Below are positions 35,414 to 43,067 of a stretch of 64,000 nt of DNA, one piece after another; positions within the stretch are counted from its first letter, which is position 1; each line of letters starts with the position of its first letter. Position numbers and translations under genes: made by a program. The DNA is taken from assembly GCA_947444305.1 (NCBI GenBank), contig CANEZP010000019.1, forward strand, positions 1 through 64,000. The letters are read 5' to 3'. This stretch comes from Pseudobdellovibrionaceae bacterium. Its GTDB lineage: Bacteria; Bdellovibrionota; Bdellovibrionia; Bdellovibrionales; UBA1609. The notes below the pieces were generated by a model, which saw only the letters and a list, made by a program, of their open reading frames with translations, did no database searches and was not told the origin of the DNA.

Positions 35414-36451
35414 TTAAAACGAGCGGCCTACACCACTCAAGTATTCGGGCCACGACCGGCCGCGATTGATTCGGCCAAGGCCGCGGTGTTCGGGACGCGA
35501 ATGGCTCATCACGCCGAAAGCGTTTTCACGCGCGTCGCACTTCTCAGGCGTGTAGGCGCTGTTTTTCTTCAACGTTAAAGTCGCTACCGAATAAGACGGA
35601 GCTTCGATCTCTTTCCACTCGAGCGTGGGATTCTCGACCCATTCCCAAGATTCGAGCCGGCGGCCATCTTTGCTCGTCATGCCAACGGTGTTCAACGGCT
35701 GCACACGAAAATCAAAGCAAGCGGAAGCGGACGCATCGGCCAAGTTGGCTAACAAACCTTGTTTTAGGAAATCGGCATTCGCGGAAGCTTGACCGGCGTT
35801 TGCCGCGCAAGGAACGACGATGTACTTCACGGCTTGTTGGTCGCCGAGGGCGTAGGCCGTACCACTCCAGTACGTTTCCGTGAGGTAGCTGGCCGGCGCG
35901 GGGCTAAAAGTTTTCGCTAACTCCAACATGTAAGTTAGACGCTGACGCTCATCGTCGGGTCGACCGGCAAAGCCTTTAGGATCTTGCACGTGGCCTAAAA
36001 GCAAAACGAAATCTTCGAGCGAGGGAATCGGAAACACGGGCGAGTTCTGCACGACGAAATCTTGGCGACCGCCGCCCGCCGTTTTCACCGAAATCGAAAG
36101 TGCGCGACCATCGTACTCGGTATCGGGCGCAACCTTCGAGGCGGCGTTGGCGAAACGAACGCGTGCGCCATAAGCCGCGGCCTTCGCGAACAATCCGACC
36201 GACAATTCCCGGCGCAAATTCTCCGGCAAATTTTCGTTCTTCAAATCCTTCACGGTGAACTCGGCGTCGGCGCAAACACCTTTGGAGTGAGTGCCGCGCA
36301 AACCGGTGGTCGAAGCAATGTACGCAAACGCCGCGGCAAGCTTGCCCGCTTTGAATGTTTCGTAGCCTTCTGATTTTTCGAGGATGTGGGATTGGCCAAA
36401 GGCCGGGAGGGACAGCAAAGGTAACAATAACAACGCCGTTAAAATACGCAT
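35414..36451 (-). CDS. secreted catalase-superfamily protein
   Basis: The 345-residue protein has a signal peptide (LTALLLLPLLSLPAFGQS) followed by features of small catalase-like heme proteins: RGTHSKGVCADAEFTV around the distal His region, SYLTETYWSGTAYALGDQQAVKYIVVP in the central part, and the C-terminal SHSRPEHRGLGRINRGR, matching the EHRPLGxINRxR ending of catalases. The proximal Tyr signature RxxSY is not evident, so activity is uncertain. Exported catalase-like proteins suggest peroxide handling in the periplasm or during host contact. Confidence 0.72.
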   Translation of the reverse strand: MRILTALLLLPLLSLPAFGQSHILEKSEGYETFKAGKLAAAFAYIASTTGLRGTHSKGVCADAEFTVKDLKNENLPENLRRELSVGLFAKAAAYGARVRFANAASKVAPDTEYDGRALSISVKTAGGGRQDFVVQNSPVFPIPSLEDFVLLLGHVQDPKGFAGRPDDERQRLTYMLELAKTFSPAPASYLTETYWSGTAYALGDQQAVKYIVVPCAANAGQASANADFLKQGLLANLADASASACFDFRVQPLNTVGMTSKDGRRLESWEWVENPTLEWKEIEAPSYSVATLTLKKNSAYTPEKCDARENAFGVMSHSRPEHRGLGRINRGRSWPEYLSGVGRSF

Positions 36452-36642
36452 AGTTTAGTCTCCGGTTAGGGGAGACCAACGGATACACGATCGACAACGT
36501 TTAAGCTCTGAAAAAGAATACACCCAACCAAAACTCCCGGTTACACATGAAAGTGCGACCGGGTTAGGTAAGGTCCGCGGGGCTGGAGAACCCTCCCCGC
36601 TTCGCTAAAAATCCAAAGTCAAATTACATATTCAGATCTAAA

Positions 36643-37476
36643 TTAACCGATCAGTTTCAAAGCCGACATTGGCTGTTGATTCGCCTGAGCCAAAACCGAT
36701 ACCGAAGCCTGTTGCAAGATGTTGTTGCGCGAGAGTTCAGCCGAAGACTGAGCGACGTCGGTATCACGGATGCGTGAGTTCGCGGCCGAGAAGTTCTCGA
36801 TCGACACGCCCAAGTTTTCGGTCGTCGAAACGAGTCGGTTTTGGATGGCACCCAAAGTGGCGCGGTATCCGTTAACCGTACGTTGCGAGTTTTCCAAAAC
36901 TTCTAACGCTTTACGTGCGTCCATTTTATCACCGAAGTTGAATTCAGCGATGCCGAGTTCGGCGGTCGTCGCTTTGATCTCGCCCGGTTCGAAACCGATA
37001 CGATCGTTGAAATCGTCGTTGTTGATGTCGACTTGGAATTCGAAGCGCGGGCCTTCGCCGTTCAACATCGCGGTCTTACCGAAACGAGTGGTCTGTGCGA
37101 TACGTTCGCTTTCCAATTTCAACTGTTGAACTTCTTTATCGATGAAGCCGCGTTCGATATCGCCGACCGTGTCGGAAGCGGCCTGAACACCTAGTTCGCG
37201 CATGCGGGTCAAGATGTTCGAGATTTCGCCCAAGCCGCCTTCTGCAACTTGAACCATCGAGATACCGTCGTTAGCGTTACGCGAGGCCTGTTGATATCCA
37301 CGGATGGTGGACTTGAAAGTTTCGCTGATCGACAACCCTGCGGCGTCATCGGCGGCTTTCGTGATGCGGCTGCCTGAAGCTAATTGCGCGAACGACTTGC
37401 TGATTTCGCGTTGACTGCCGGCCATTGATTTTTGTGCATTGATGCTCGGAATGTTCGTGCTTACTCTCATACCCAT
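36643..37476 (-). CDS. fliC: flagellin, copy 1
   Basis: A 277-residue flagellin with a conserved N-terminal D0/D1 region (MRVSTNIPSINAQKSMAGSQREISKSFAQLASGSRITKAADDAAGLSISE), a short variable centre (about 145-195) and the C-terminal helix with RDTDVAQSSAELSRNNILQQASVSVLAQANQQPMSALKLIG. It lacks the large D2/D3 outer domains of enteric flagellin, as in Bdellovibrio. It has its own sigma-28-like promoter (37637-37664) and AAAGGGAG ribosome site. Highly similar to copy 2 across both ends. Confidence 0.97.
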   Translation of the reverse strand: MGMRVSTNIPSINAQKSMAGSQREISKSFAQLASGSRITKAADDAAGLSISETFKSTIRGYQQASRNANDGISMVQVAEGGLGEISNILTRMRELGVQAASDTVGDIERGFIDKEVQQLKLESERIAQTTRFGKTAMLNGEGPRFEFQVDINNDDFNDRIGFEPGEIKATTAELGIAEFNFGDKMDARKALEVLENSQRTVNGYRATLGAIQNRLVSTTENLGVSIENFSAANSRIRDTDVAQSSAELSRNNILQQASVSVLAQANQQPMSALKLIG

Positions 37477-37636
37477 GACTGTTCTCCCTTTGTCGTTGCG
37501 AAGGCAAAGCCGTACCTACTCAGCTTGGTTTCACGAAAAATTTCGTAACCCCGCTGCCCGCTGCAACATTGATTATTAAGTTTTGTTTCTCGTTCGCAGT
37601 GCTAGACGTCTTGGTCGAGCGCTGCTTACATCAAAC

Positions 37637-37664
37637 CTTTCGGCGAGTCTGGGGATGGCTAAAG
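37637..37664 (-). promoter_or_regulatory. sigma-28-like promoter of flagellin copy 1
   Basis: On the minus strand CTTTAG, a 14-base gap and GCCGAAAG match the FliA pattern (CTAAAG-N14-GCCGATAA, the E. coli form). It sits about 160 bases upstream of the start codon. The same arrangement precedes the three other flagellin genes with identical spacing. Confidence 0.75.
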
Positions 37665-37685
37665 TCGCGTCGAGTGATTCTAGAC
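37659..37685 (-). promoter_or_regulatory. conserved block upstream of flagellin copy 1 promoter
   Basis: On the minus strand GTCTAG-N5-CTCGAC-N2-GACTTTAG lies just above the sigma-28 -35. The corresponding 27 bases at 39072-39098 differ at only five positions, all inside the spacers. Such upstream conservation could be a binding site for an activator of flagellin promoters; none is identified. Confidence 0.6.
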
Positions 37686-37950
37686 GGAGGTCGCGTAAAA
37701 ACGCGCTTTTTCTGGACGAAGGGAGGGGAAAACAAGGCTAAAGAACGTATCAAACAGGACTGATGTACGGTCCCAAGACCTATAGCTATCAGACCTTAGC
37801 AACCTAACCGTTAGCCTACACCGACTTTATATATATCTAGTCGGGTCCGACAGTACCCCGGGCGAAAATTGCTCCACCCGGGTAGGTAAGGTACCGGAGG
37901 GTAAAGGAAATAAACCCTCCAAATTTCTTACTTCATTATTATGTAGGTAG

Positions 37951-37977
37951 AAAACAAAGGCCCGTCCTCATGGGCCT
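37951..37977 (-). terminator. terminator after flagellin copy 2
   Basis: Minus-strand AGGCCC and GGGCCT stem with an 8-base loop, followed by TTGTTTT, 19 bases after the copy 2 stop. Position and T-run fit a rho-independent terminator. Confidence 0.8.
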
Positions 37978-37995
37978 CCGCAAATCATAGGACTA

Positions 37996-38829
37996 TTAGC
38001 CGATGAGTTTCAAAGCCGACATGGGCTGTTGATTCGCCTGAGCCAAAACTCCGACCGACGCGTTTTGCAAGATGTTGTTACGCGCTAATTCAGCCGAACT
38101 TTGTGCAACGTCGGTGTCACGGATGCGTGAGTTCGCGGCCGAGAAGTTTTCAACGGCTACGCCGATGTTCTCCGTCGTCGAGATCAAGCGGTTCTGGATG
38201 GCACCCAAGTTAGCGCGGTATCCGTTCACGGTGCGCTGAGCGGTTTCCAAAACTTCCAAAGACTTACGAGCGTCCATTTTATCCGAGAAGTTGAAGTCTT
38301 CAACGCCGAGGCTAGAGACCGTCGCGTCCTGTTGGGAAGCGTCGAAGCCGATGCGATCATTGAAGTCATCGTTGTTGATGTCGATCTGGAACGCGTATTC
38401 TTGTCCCGAACCGTCGAGCAAATTCGTATCGCCCCAACGAGTGGTCTTAGCTACACGTTGCATCTCTGATTTCAATTGTTGAACTTCTTTATCGATGAAG
38501 CCGCGTTCAACGTCACCGACGGTGTCGGAAGAAGCTTGAACACCAAGTTCGCGCATACGGGTCAAGATGTTCGAGATCTCGCCCAAGCCGCCCTCGGAGA
38601 CTTGAACCATCGAGATACCATCGTTGGCGTTACGGCCGGCCTGTTGGTAACCACGGATGGTTGATTTTAATGTTTCACTGATCGACAAACCTGCAGCGTC
38701 ATCGGCTGCTTTGGTGATGCGCGATCCGGTGGATAGCTGCGCGAACGATTTACCGATTTCGCGTGAGCTAGCGGACATTGAACGTTGTGCCGCGATCGAC
38801 GGCAAATTTGTTGAAACTCTGAGACCCAT
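37996..38829 (-). CDS. fliC: flagellin, copy 2
   Basis: 277 residues, very similar to copy 1 at both ends (MGLRVSTNLPSIAAQRSMSASSREIGKSFAQLSTGSRITKAADDAAGLSISE... and RDTDVAQSSAELARNNILQNASVGVLAQANQQPMSALKLIG). The differences cluster in the central residues, as expected for duplicated flagellins that have diverged in the exposed part. Its own sigma-28-like promoter lies at 39050-39077 and a terminator at 37951-37977; AGGAGC precedes the start codon. Confidence 0.97.
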   Translation of the reverse strand: MGLRVSTNLPSIAAQRSMSASSREIGKSFAQLSTGSRITKAADDAAGLSISETLKSTIRGYQQAGRNANDGISMVQVSEGGLGEISNILTRMRELGVQASSDTVGDVERGFIDKEVQQLKSEMQRVAKTTRWGDTNLLDGSGQEYAFQIDINNDDFNDRIGFDASQQDATVSSLGVEDFNFSDKMDARKSLEVLETAQRTVNGYRANLGAIQNRLISTTENIGVAVENFSAANSRIRDTDVAQSSAELARNNILQNASVGVLAQANQQPMSALKLIG

Positions 38830-39049
38830 AGGGTGCTCCTTTATAGTGGTGGGCTTACATTGCCCGGCTCCCTCGACCCGATCCTACTCGGGTACTATTG
38901 AGAAAGCGCTCGCTTCCCTGCGGCTTGGGTTGAACACGTTGGAGCAGAAGAGAAGTATCCGGCAGGAGTTCAAACGAGGATTCCGAAGTTCAGTCACGTT
39001 CTTCAGATCTCTAGTCCCGCAAACCCAATCCACTGCTTGCATGACTAGC

Positions 39050-39077
39050 TTTTCGGCCGGGTCGAGGTGAACTAAAG
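39050..39077 (-). promoter_or_regulatory. sigma-28-like promoter of flagellin copy 2
   Basis: Minus-strand CTTTAG-N14-GCCGAAAA, the same spacing as copy 1. It is about 220 bases upstream of the start codon, so the transcript would have a long untranslated leader. Confidence 0.78.
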
Positions 39078-39098
39078 TCGAGTCGAGTATAACTAGAC
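39072..39098 (-). promoter_or_regulatory. conserved block upstream of flagellin copy 2 promoter
   Basis: Minus-strand GTCTAG-N5-CTCGAC-N2-GACTTTAG, the same arrangement as 37659-37685 (22 of 27 identical, the changes confined to spacers). Confidence 0.6.
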
Positions 39099-39224
39099 CA
39101 TCGTCTCGTACGAACTAGACTTTAGTTGAGGGATTTGGCGTGAAATCGCCGGAGGATGATGACGTAACGTGTTCTCGACTAGATCGGGCTTAGGTCTGAC
39201 GGACCAAAGCCCCAGTATATTAGG

Positions 39225-39917
39225 CTATTGTTTGAGGCGCGCGATCGTTCGCGAGAAACCTTCGCGGGCCGCTTTCGCCAATTCAATCTGTCCTTCAAGA
39301 TCTTGCGCGTGAATCATCGTCGACTGCAGCGTCGTTTGCCGGCGTTCCATGTCGGCGTCGCTCAAGGCTTCACGGGTGCGCAATTTCTCACCGCTCTTCA
39401 CGTAGGTTTCCGCGATGCTCTTCGCCGTACCGGCAAGCTCTAGGGATTTCGTTAGCGTTTGGATCTCGAGGTCTACGCCTTCAAGCATGAGCTGTGCCTG
39501 CGCGAGCCGGTGGTCCTGGCCGGGGTTGCCCTCTTCCACTACGCGGAGCGCGTGATATTGCGCGGTCATCTTATATTTAGAAACATCGATCGGCAGATTG
39601 ATCATGTCGACTTCGAGAGTGCGATACTCAAAATAAATCATGCTGAACTTAGATTCGGTGATGGTGCCCGACGTGCGGAGTTGTTTACTGCGCTCAAGAT
39701 CGCGCTTGGCTTGTTCGAAACGGAGTTGCGTCATTTTCAGTTTACTCTGCGCCTTTGACCATTGCGACAAAGCGAGCACCTGCTGAAATTCTTTGTCGAG
39801 CGATTCGCTGGTCACGACCTGTTGGTCGCCCGCGTGCACAATTTTAAATGAGGCCGAATCCTCGGCGGCCATGGCCAACACCGGCATGAGACAAAGAGCC
39901 GTGAAAAATAGCTTCAT
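39225..39917 (-). CDS. secreted coiled-coil protein, membrane-fusion-hairpin-like
   Basis: A signal peptide (MKLFFTALCLMPVLAMAAED) precedes a body rich in long helices (QSKLKMTQLRFEQAKRDLERSKQLRTSGTITESKFSMI; DHRLAQAQLMLEGVDLEIQTL). The RSKQLRTSGTITESKF segment resembles the hairpin of periplasmic adaptors (HlyD-type), but lipoyl and beta-barrel domains are not recognised, so the likeness may be only coiled-coil composition. A sigma-54 promoter match lies upstream (39991-40007). 230 residues. Confidence 0.65.
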   Translation of the reverse strand: MKLFFTALCLMPVLAMAAEDSASFKIVHAGDQQVVTSESLDKEFQQVLALSQWSKAQSKLKMTQLRFEQAKRDLERSKQLRTSGTITESKFSMIYFEYRTLEVDMINLPIDVSKYKMTAQYHALRVVEEGNPGQDHRLAQAQLMLEGVDLEIQTLTKSLELAGTAKSIAETYVKSGEKLRTREALSDADMERRQTTLQSTMIHAQDLEGQIELAKAAREGFSRTIARLKQ

Positions 39918-40227
39918 GAAATGTCACTCCTACATATGAAGGACGGCTGAGATACGGTACCGCCCATGATTTGTTGTTTGCCGTTTCGATTTGCACTTGC
40001 CGTGCCCGCGGTCGCGCCGCGTTCCCGCGACAAACCGTTGAGTGATGTTCGGGCTTCATTTGCGAGCCGTGTCGTGAACTTACGAGTTTAGGAATTGAGT
40101 TGCGCCTTCTTTGCGCCTCCCATTACGATCACGCCATTAGCGTTTCCCTTGACAGTTTTACCGCCAGGCCACAATGCTTTTCGGCGAAACCCAATTCAAT
40201 CATTCCCCTGATCGGGAGAGGTAAACC
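39918..40227. other. divergent intergenic region between coiled-coil gene and lipoprotein gene
   Basis: 310 bases. The only clear signal is a sigma-54 -24/-12 match on the minus strand at 39991-40007. No small gene was supported. Confidence 0.6.
39991..40007 (-). promoter_or_regulatory. sigma-54 (-24/-12) promoter
   Basis: On the minus strand GGGCACGGCAAGTGCAA has GG, exactly ten bases and then GC, with the CACG after GG typical of TGGCACG-N4-TTGCA. It is about 75 bases upstream of the 230-residue coiled-coil gene. Confidence 0.65.
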
Positions 40228-40716
40228 ATGATCCAACGTTCTGCCAAACAAGTCTTCACCGCGCTCATCGCCATGTCGTTCTTCATCGGCGCGTGCTCCA
40301 CTCACAAAGGAAATTTTAGCTACTCGGAATTCAAATCGGAAATGCCGATCAAAGCCGGCAGCTACGACGGTGAAGAACTGGGCGCGATCGAAGGTTCGCA
40401 AGGTGGTTTCGTTTGGACGTCGTGTAACGAACAATCGCGCGAAGCGGTTCAAGATCTGATCTCGAACGCACGTGCAAAAGGTGCGAACGCGATCGGGAAC
40501 ATCAAATGGCGCGCCGACGGCACCTCGGACCCCACTTGCAAAAAATCATGGGGCTTCGTCTTGATCTGGCCGTTCTTGTTCACTCCCCTGTTCGCTAGCT
40601 CGCACGCCGACGCCACGGCCTACAAAATCTCGGGTAAAAAAGCCGGCCTCTTCATGTTGCCGTCCGACAAGTCCGGCGACGCCGCCTTGATCACCGAAAT
40701 CCTCGCCGCACGCTAA
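40228..40716 (+). CDS. small lipoprotein, DUF4156/YbjQ-like in part
   Basis: The 162-residue product has a lipoprotein signal (FFIGACSTH) and a middle segment EAVQDLISNARAKGANAIGNIKW, similar in style to small lipoproteins with the AxxxGANAI pattern (DUF4156 and YbjQ-type folds). A hydrophobic stretch (WGFVLIWPFLFTPLF) follows. A GGGAGAGG site precedes ATG 40228. Function unknown. Confidence 0.7.
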   Translation: MIQRSAKQVFTALIAMSFFIGACSTHKGNFSYSEFKSEMPIKAGSYDGEELGAIEGSQGGFVWTSCNEQSREAVQDLISNARAKGANAIGNIKWRADGTSDPTCKKSWGFVLIWPFLFTPLFASSHADATAYKISGKKAGLFMLPSDKSGDAALITEILAAR

Positions 40717-40743
40717 AAGGCGCTCCCCACTCCCGGGGGCGCC

Positions 40744-40763
40744 CCCCACTCCCAGAAGTGGGG
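40744..40763 (+). repeat. GC-rich inverted repeat after the 162-residue lipoprotein gene
   Basis: CCCCACT and AGTGGGG arms with a 6-base loop, 28 bases after the stop at 40716. The words CCCCACTCCC occur twice. No T-run follows on the plus strand, so it is not an obvious terminator. Confidence 0.45.
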
Positions 40764-40850
40764 ACCCTCTGGGAATATTCTGGCCCTAGCCGTGCATTGT
40801 TGTTGAGGTAAGTTTCCCAACGAACATAAACGCGTCACCCGCCAGGGCTT

Positions 40851-41780
40851 ATGATAAGAATTTACATTCTCGCGCTGAATTTCTGCATCCTTGCCGGCTT
40901 CGCAATCCCTGCGCGGGCCGATCGCAATAAACATAGTTGCCAGTTCGATTTGTTCAAAACCGCGGCCGTAAAACCGGCACCGGCTTCGCCTCCGCGTTTG
41001 AAACCATCCGAGTTCTTCGCCGACTTCCCCGCCCTGCAACGAAAAATTTGGTCCCACGAGTCGGCCGGTGAGAATGACCCCGCCACCTACCTGCGCCGGA
41101 TACTCGAAACGCAATTGATCATCAGTCGCTTAAAAGCTCCGGCCGCAAACTTCGGGCGCAATACGCTTTTCACGACCTCCGGCAAATCACTTCTGCTTTA
41201 CCTTCCCGAAGCCGCCGGCCGCCTTGAATCCGCCGCCTACGCATTCAACGAAAGCCTTGGCCGGCCGGTAAGGATTCCGACGACGGTCAATTACCTAAAG
41301 GGAGCGGTCCAAGTATGGATATTTGACGATGCCGAGGACGAAATGCTTTCGGCAGAAGAAGATCGCCTGGTCACCGACGCGGTCGCGACGGACGCGGATC
41401 TTGCGCTATTTAATTTTTTGGTTTCGATCGCGCCCGAACATGCCGTGCCCGAACATGCGCAAAAGGCCGTGCTCGATCCCGGGGCCGGTTTAGTTGTTTC
41501 AAACTTTGCCGGTGGATTTCGGTATTCCGTACGCCATTTTTTCCCCCACGTGAAAAACGTAAAAGACGTGGCGGACCTTCTTCGTGGTCAGCTGAAAAAT
41601 GCGAAGTTTGATTGGGTTTCGGCCATGAATCGCCTGGATTTGGATTTGAAATTAGAGAATGTAAACACCCTCGCGGGGCGCAATCTTAACGCGACCGAAG
41701 CGCGAGATTTAGGCGCACGGCTTTGCCTGTTGAAAGCGGTCGTGAACGGCTCAAACATTTCAGACTGCCCGTTTCTTTAA
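40851..41780 (+). CDS. secreted protein, possible degenerate kinase-like fold
   Basis: 309 residues with an N-terminal signal (FCILAGFAIPARAD). The order SGKSLLLYLPEAAGRLESAAYAFNESLGRPVRIPTTVNYLKGAVQVWIF and, later, LALFNFLVSIAPEH...AVLDPGAGLVVSNFAGGFR is reminiscent of phosphatidylinositol-kinase-like/HipA/FAM20-type proteins (E...A...LG...VP.T... and a DxxxxN.L...IDxG.xF region), but the catalytic and metal-binding acids are not evident. I offer that only as a possibility. Followed by the copy 3 flagellin terminator region. Confidence 0.6.
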   Translation: MIRIYILALNFCILAGFAIPARADRNKHSCQFDLFKTAAVKPAPASPPRLKPSEFFADFPALQRKIWSHESAGENDPATYLRRILETQLIISRLKAPAANFGRNTLFTTSGKSLLLYLPEAAGRLESAAYAFNESLGRPVRIPTTVNYLKGAVQVWIFDDAEDEMLSAEEDRLVTDAVATDADLALFNFLVSIAPEHAVPEHAQKAVLDPGAGLVVSNFAGGFRYSVRHFFPHVKNVKDVADLLRGQLKNAKFDWVSAMNRLDLDLKLENVNTLAGRNLNATEARDLGARLCLLKAVVNGSNISDCPFL

Positions 41781-41784
41781 GCTT

Positions 41785-41820
41785 ATAAAAAAACCCCGGG
41801 ACATGTGGGATGTCCCAGGG
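41785..41820 (-). terminator. terminator after flagellin copy 3
   Basis: On the minus strand GGGACAT and ATGTCCC arms with a CCCAC loop form a strong stem, followed by TTTTTTT. It lies about 150 bases after the flagellin copy 3 stop. It also sits 5 bases beyond the convergent 309-residue gene but the T-run is on the minus side. Confidence 0.85.
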
Positions 41821-41971
41821 CGGGCTTAAGGAGACCAAGTGTCTGTGGGCGTTGGTCCCCAAACTTAGAACTCTTTAAAATTCATTTTTTGTATATGTTC
41901 GTAGCGATCCACCGGGCCCCATTCGAAGCCCGCGCGGAATTATTCACTTAGATTGCGTGGCTGACCCGATA

Positions 41972-42799
41972 TTAAATCAGTTTCAAAGCGGCTGAGCCGT
42001 TTTGGTTCGCTTGCGCGAGGACACCGACCGACGCTTGCTGCAAGATTTGCGCAGACGTCATTTCGGCGCTCTCGAAAGCGATGTCGGCATCCGAGATGCG
42101 CGATTTCGCGGCCGAGAGATTCTCGTACTGCACGTCCAAGTTGCTGGTCGTGGTTTGCAAGCGCGATTGAACCGCACCGAAGTCGGCGCGCATCTGACCG
42201 AGTTTCACCAAAGCTTCGTCCACCGACTCGAGCGTCGAGCGGGCGCCGTCTTTGCTGTCGATCGCGATACCGTCAACACCAAGGGTGCTGGTCGTCGCGT
42301 CGGCCGACATTTTGTACTTGATCACGTTTTGCGATTCATCGGCGAAGGGGCCGACGTGGTATTCCATCTCTTCGCCCGAACCGTCGAGCAGCGCTTTGTT
42401 ACCGAAGCGGGTCGACTTGGCGATCCGGTCGGCTTCCGAAGTTAACTGCTGGGCTTCTTGATCCAAGAATGAACGTTCAACGTCACTCACGGTATCCGAA
42501 GCGGATTGAACACCCAATTCGCGCAAACGAATTAAGATGTTTGAGATTTCATTTAGTCCGCCTTCCGACACTTGAATCAACGATTGCGCGTTGTAAGCGT
42601 TGTTGCGGGCCATCTTGATACCGGCGACTTGTCCGCGCAAGTTCTCGGAGATGGCTAATCCGGCGGCGTCGTCCGCGGCCTTGGTGATGCGGCTACCCGA
42701 AGCTAGCGACATTTGCGCATGTTCCATGCGCTGTTGTTGTTTCGTTAAAACTCGTTGCGCCGAAATCGACGCCATATTCGTAGAGATCCTTAAGCCCAT
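41972..42799 (-). CDS. fliC: flagellin, copy 3
   Basis: The 275-residue flagellin (MGLRISTNMASISAQRVLTKQQQRMEHAQMSLASGSRITKAADDAAGLAISE ... SDADIAFESAEMTSAQILQQASVGVLAQANQNGSAALKLI) is more diverged from copies 1 and 2 than they are from each other. The conserved NxxxI and C-terminal polymerisation helices are intact. It has its own sigma-28-like promoter with exact consensus spacing and a leader of about 230 bases with a strong hairpin. Confidence 0.97.
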   Translation of the reverse strand: MGLRISTNMASISAQRVLTKQQQRMEHAQMSLASGSRITKAADDAAGLAISENLRGQVAGIKMARNNAYNAQSLIQVSEGGLNEISNILIRLRELGVQSASDTVSDVERSFLDQEAQQLTSEADRIAKSTRFGNKALLDGSGEEMEYHVGPFADESQNVIKYKMSADATTSTLGVDGIAIDSKDGARSTLESVDEALVKLGQMRADFGAVQSRLQTTTSNLDVQYENLSAAKSRISDADIAFESAEMTSAQILQQASVGVLAQANQNGSAALKLI

Positions 42800-42932
42800 T
42801 GTGGCCTCCTAAGCCAGTAGCCGAAATCCATTCGACCAACCATAAGCTTCGACCGCCCACATCCCATAATTAGGATGATCGACGAAACTTACAGGACAAC
42901 CCTGTCTGGTTAAATTGTTGTGAAGGAGGCCC

Positions 42933-42968
42933 CCAGACGGAGAGGGGTGACTGACCCTATCCGTCTGG
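42933..42968 (-). promoter_or_regulatory. long hairpin in the copy 3 flagellin leader
   Basis: CCAGACGGA and TCCGTCTGG arms (9 bp, perfect) enclose an inner GGGT/ACCC pair with a short loop. It lies between the promoter and start codon of copy 3 on the minus strand. It contains GGA on a stem, which is the kind of site CsrA binds, but there is no T-run; I infer only a structured leader. Confidence 0.6.
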
Positions 42969-42985
42969 AGTTTCTGATTCTTCTA

Positions 42986-43009
42986 TTCAGTGACTGCTGA
43001 AATGAAGTT
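42986..43009 (-). repeat. 24-bp element shared with copy 4 leader, copy 3 side
   Basis: On the minus strand these 24 bases match the plus strand at 47224-47247 in 23 of 24 positions. They include TTCAG-N6-CTGAA. Relative to each flagellin gene they are in opposite orientation. Confidence 0.8.
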
Positions 43010-43039
43010 TCGAGAAGTGCTCCAACGTGTTCAGGTAAC

Positions 43040-43067
43040 TTATCGACGAAGGTCCAGTTTCCTTTAG
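43040..43067 (-). promoter_or_regulatory. sigma-28-like promoter of flagellin copy 3
   Basis: Minus-strand CTAAAG, a 14-base gap and GTCGATAA: one mismatch from the E. coli sigma-28 -10 and exact spacing. The -35 word is tandemly duplicated (CTAAAGGC-CTAAAGG); the upper copy keeps the CTCGAC-N2-GAC block seen in copies 1 and 2. Confidence 0.85.

Larger units (their letters stand above)
37477..37995. other. intergenic leader/promoter region between flagellin copies 1 and 2
   Basis: No convincing gene in 519 bases. On the minus strand it holds the promoter and leader of flagellin copy 1. The copy-2 terminator is at the right end, with a GGAGGGT/ACCCTCC inverted repeat at 37896-37920 nearby. 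A CGCGT-AAAA-ACGCG hairpin at 37692-37705 lies just above the shared block. The track ORF here is probably noise. Confidence 0.7.
38830..39224. other. intergenic region between flagellin copy 2 and coiled-coil gene
   Basis: 395 bases with no gene seen. It contains the copy 2 promoter and its upstream block, several CTAGAC motifs, and GAACACGTT at 38932-38940 plus its reverse complement at 39166-39174. Confidence 0.7.

Noticed and set aside
35405-35450. Possible sigma-70 promoter upstream of hrpB (TTGAGT and TATACT)
   Set aside because: The gap between the two words is 22 bases, too long for a normal promoter.
36577-36600. GC-rich hairpin after flagellin copy 1
   Set aside because: The stem is real but no T-run follows on the minus strand, so I did not call it a terminator.
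37692-37710. CGCGT/ACGCG hairpin followed by TTTTT on the plus strand
   Set aside because: Looks like a terminator but there is no plus-strand gene upstream to end.
37569-37763. 64-residue plus-strand ORF in flagellin intergenic region
   Set aside because: No ribosome site, and it runs across the copy 1 promoter and its upstream block; composition is like noise.
36643-38829. Two near-identical flagellins as a phase-variation or inversion switch
   Set aside because: They lie in the same orientation with their own promoters; no recombinase or inverted repeats typical of such switches were seen.
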